Assembly: GCF_004005945.1 (NCBI RefSeq)
Contig: NZ_SACS01000006.1
Span: 124,001-188,000 of the forward strand
Source of the DNA: Rheinheimera riviphila
Lineage (GTDB): Bacteria > Pseudomonadota > Gammaproteobacteria > Enterobacterales > Alteromonadaceae
Direction of reading: 5' to 3'
DNA: 64,000 bases
Made by a program: the position numbers and the translations under genes
The notes under the pieces: generated by a model
Told to the model about the DNA's origin: nothing
The model's input: only the letters and a program-made list of their open reading frames with translations
Database searches by the model: none
Shown here: positions 63,771 to 64,000 of the stretch, in pieces
Layout of the letters: each line of letters begins with the position of its first letter
Numbering within the stretch: the stretch's first letter is position 1

Positions 63771-64000
63771 ATGATCATTATAGAAACGCCCATCTTCACC
63801 AAGCTCATTACCGGCTTGATGAGTGATGATGAATACAAGGACTTGCAGGAAGCGCTGCTGACGCGCCCGGAAATGGGTGCGCTGATCAAAAACAGTGGCG
63901 GTCTTCGCAAAGTACGCTGGTCGTTGGAAGGTCGCGGTAAAAGCGGCGGCGTACGGGTGATTTATTACTGGATGAGCGCAGATGATCAGCTGTACATGCT
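63771..64000 (+). CDS. HigB2/RelE-type toxin (partial)
   Basis: The frame runs off the window after about 76 residues. It matches the RelE-superfamily HigB2 pattern: an N-terminal FTKLITGLMSDDEYKDLQEALL, then GGLRKVRWSLEGRGKSGGVRVIYYWM, the conserved core of these mRNA-cutting toxins. The toxin gene comes first, as in higBA loci, so an antitoxin of the HTH/Xre type is expected just beyond 64000. The ATG at 63771 is used; a GTG two codons earlier is possible. It may be a separate insertion at the end of the toxin-cassette region. Confidence 0.85.
   Translation, partial: MIIIETPIFTKLITGLMSDDEYKDLQEALLTRPEMGALIKNSGGLRKVRWSLEGRGKSGGVRVIYYWMSADDQLYM

Noticed and set aside
1-64000. tRNA or rRNA genes, complete insertion sequences, prophage
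   Set aside because: No tRNA-like T-loop/acceptor combinations, rRNA motifs, transposase or phage structural genes were recognised on either strand by reading.

Overview
The window reads as a chromosomal segment of a Gram-negative, free-living, polysaccharide-degrading gammaproteobacterium, most likely an Alteromonadales/Chromatiales type close to Rheinheimera or Alishewanella. This is inferred from gene content only: many lipoproteins and outer-membrane barrels, a uvrA-MFS-ssb neighbourhood, a TIGR04219-type outer-membrane protein, an ExoP-like GH3 enzyme and an E. coli-like XylR/XylA/XylB set. I saw no rRNA, tRNA, CRISPR array, prophage or complete insertion sequence.

Layout. Positions 1-6130 hold a gene tail with a strong terminator, an OmpR/HisKA two-component pair, a lipoprotein amidohydrolase, a LytM/M23 lipoprotein and two proteins of unknown function. 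Positions 6241-13610 are a tight four-gene operon: a TPR plus beta-barrel protein, a FecR-domain protein, a secreted Ig-like/propeller-like protein and a CHASE2 class III nucleotide cyclase. It looks like an envelope-to-cytoplasm signalling unit and is one of the two best candidates for an uncharacterised system. Positions 13811-20744 carry an ABC ATPase with a giant permease/M1-aminopeptidase fusion, divergent from a LytS/LytTR sensor-regulator pair. Positions 20928-26814 are a translationally coupled glucuronoxylan operon (GH43, GH115, GH10).

Positions 26845-29701 contain a glutamine amidotransferase-like protein, a small secreted protein, a PagL-type lipid A deacylase and a divergent AraC regulator. 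Positions 29780-32600 are visibly AT-rich, with tandem hairpins, a secreted orphan protein, about 870 bp without a convincing gene and an outer-membrane barrel. Positions 32620-39374 are a genome-maintenance block (divergent-type SSB, MFS transporter, diguanylate cyclase, UvrA). Positions 39479-43751 hold a small unknown protein, a GAF/HD-GYP protein and a large EF-hand membrane protein.

Positions 43857-60500 form the xylose/xylo-oligosaccharide locus: XylR divergent from xylB-xylA, a Phd/ParE-type toxin-antitoxin pair, aldose epimerase plus sugar-porter transporter on the minus strand, and a GPH transporter-GH43-GH3-GH3 operon on the plus strand. A short motif (CATAATTNTG after an A-run) recurs before xylB, before xylA and between the two transporter operons, and fits a XylR operator. 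Together with 20928-26814 this gives extracellular xylan cleavage, debranching, import, oligomer hydrolysis and xylose isomerisation/phosphorylation. The end of the window (60781-64000) has a membrane protein, an orphan polymorphic-toxin C-terminus with a probable membrane immunity protein, a second toxin-junction remnant, and a partial HigB2-like toxin cut by the window edge.

At least three families of short dispersed repeats are visible: a GTAGGGCGTACTC-type REP-like hairpin, a TCGGAT/ATCCGA REP-like pair, and a 15-bp AATTCAGGACAGCCA core that also occurs three times at an exact 31-bp period inside the permease/peptidase gene.
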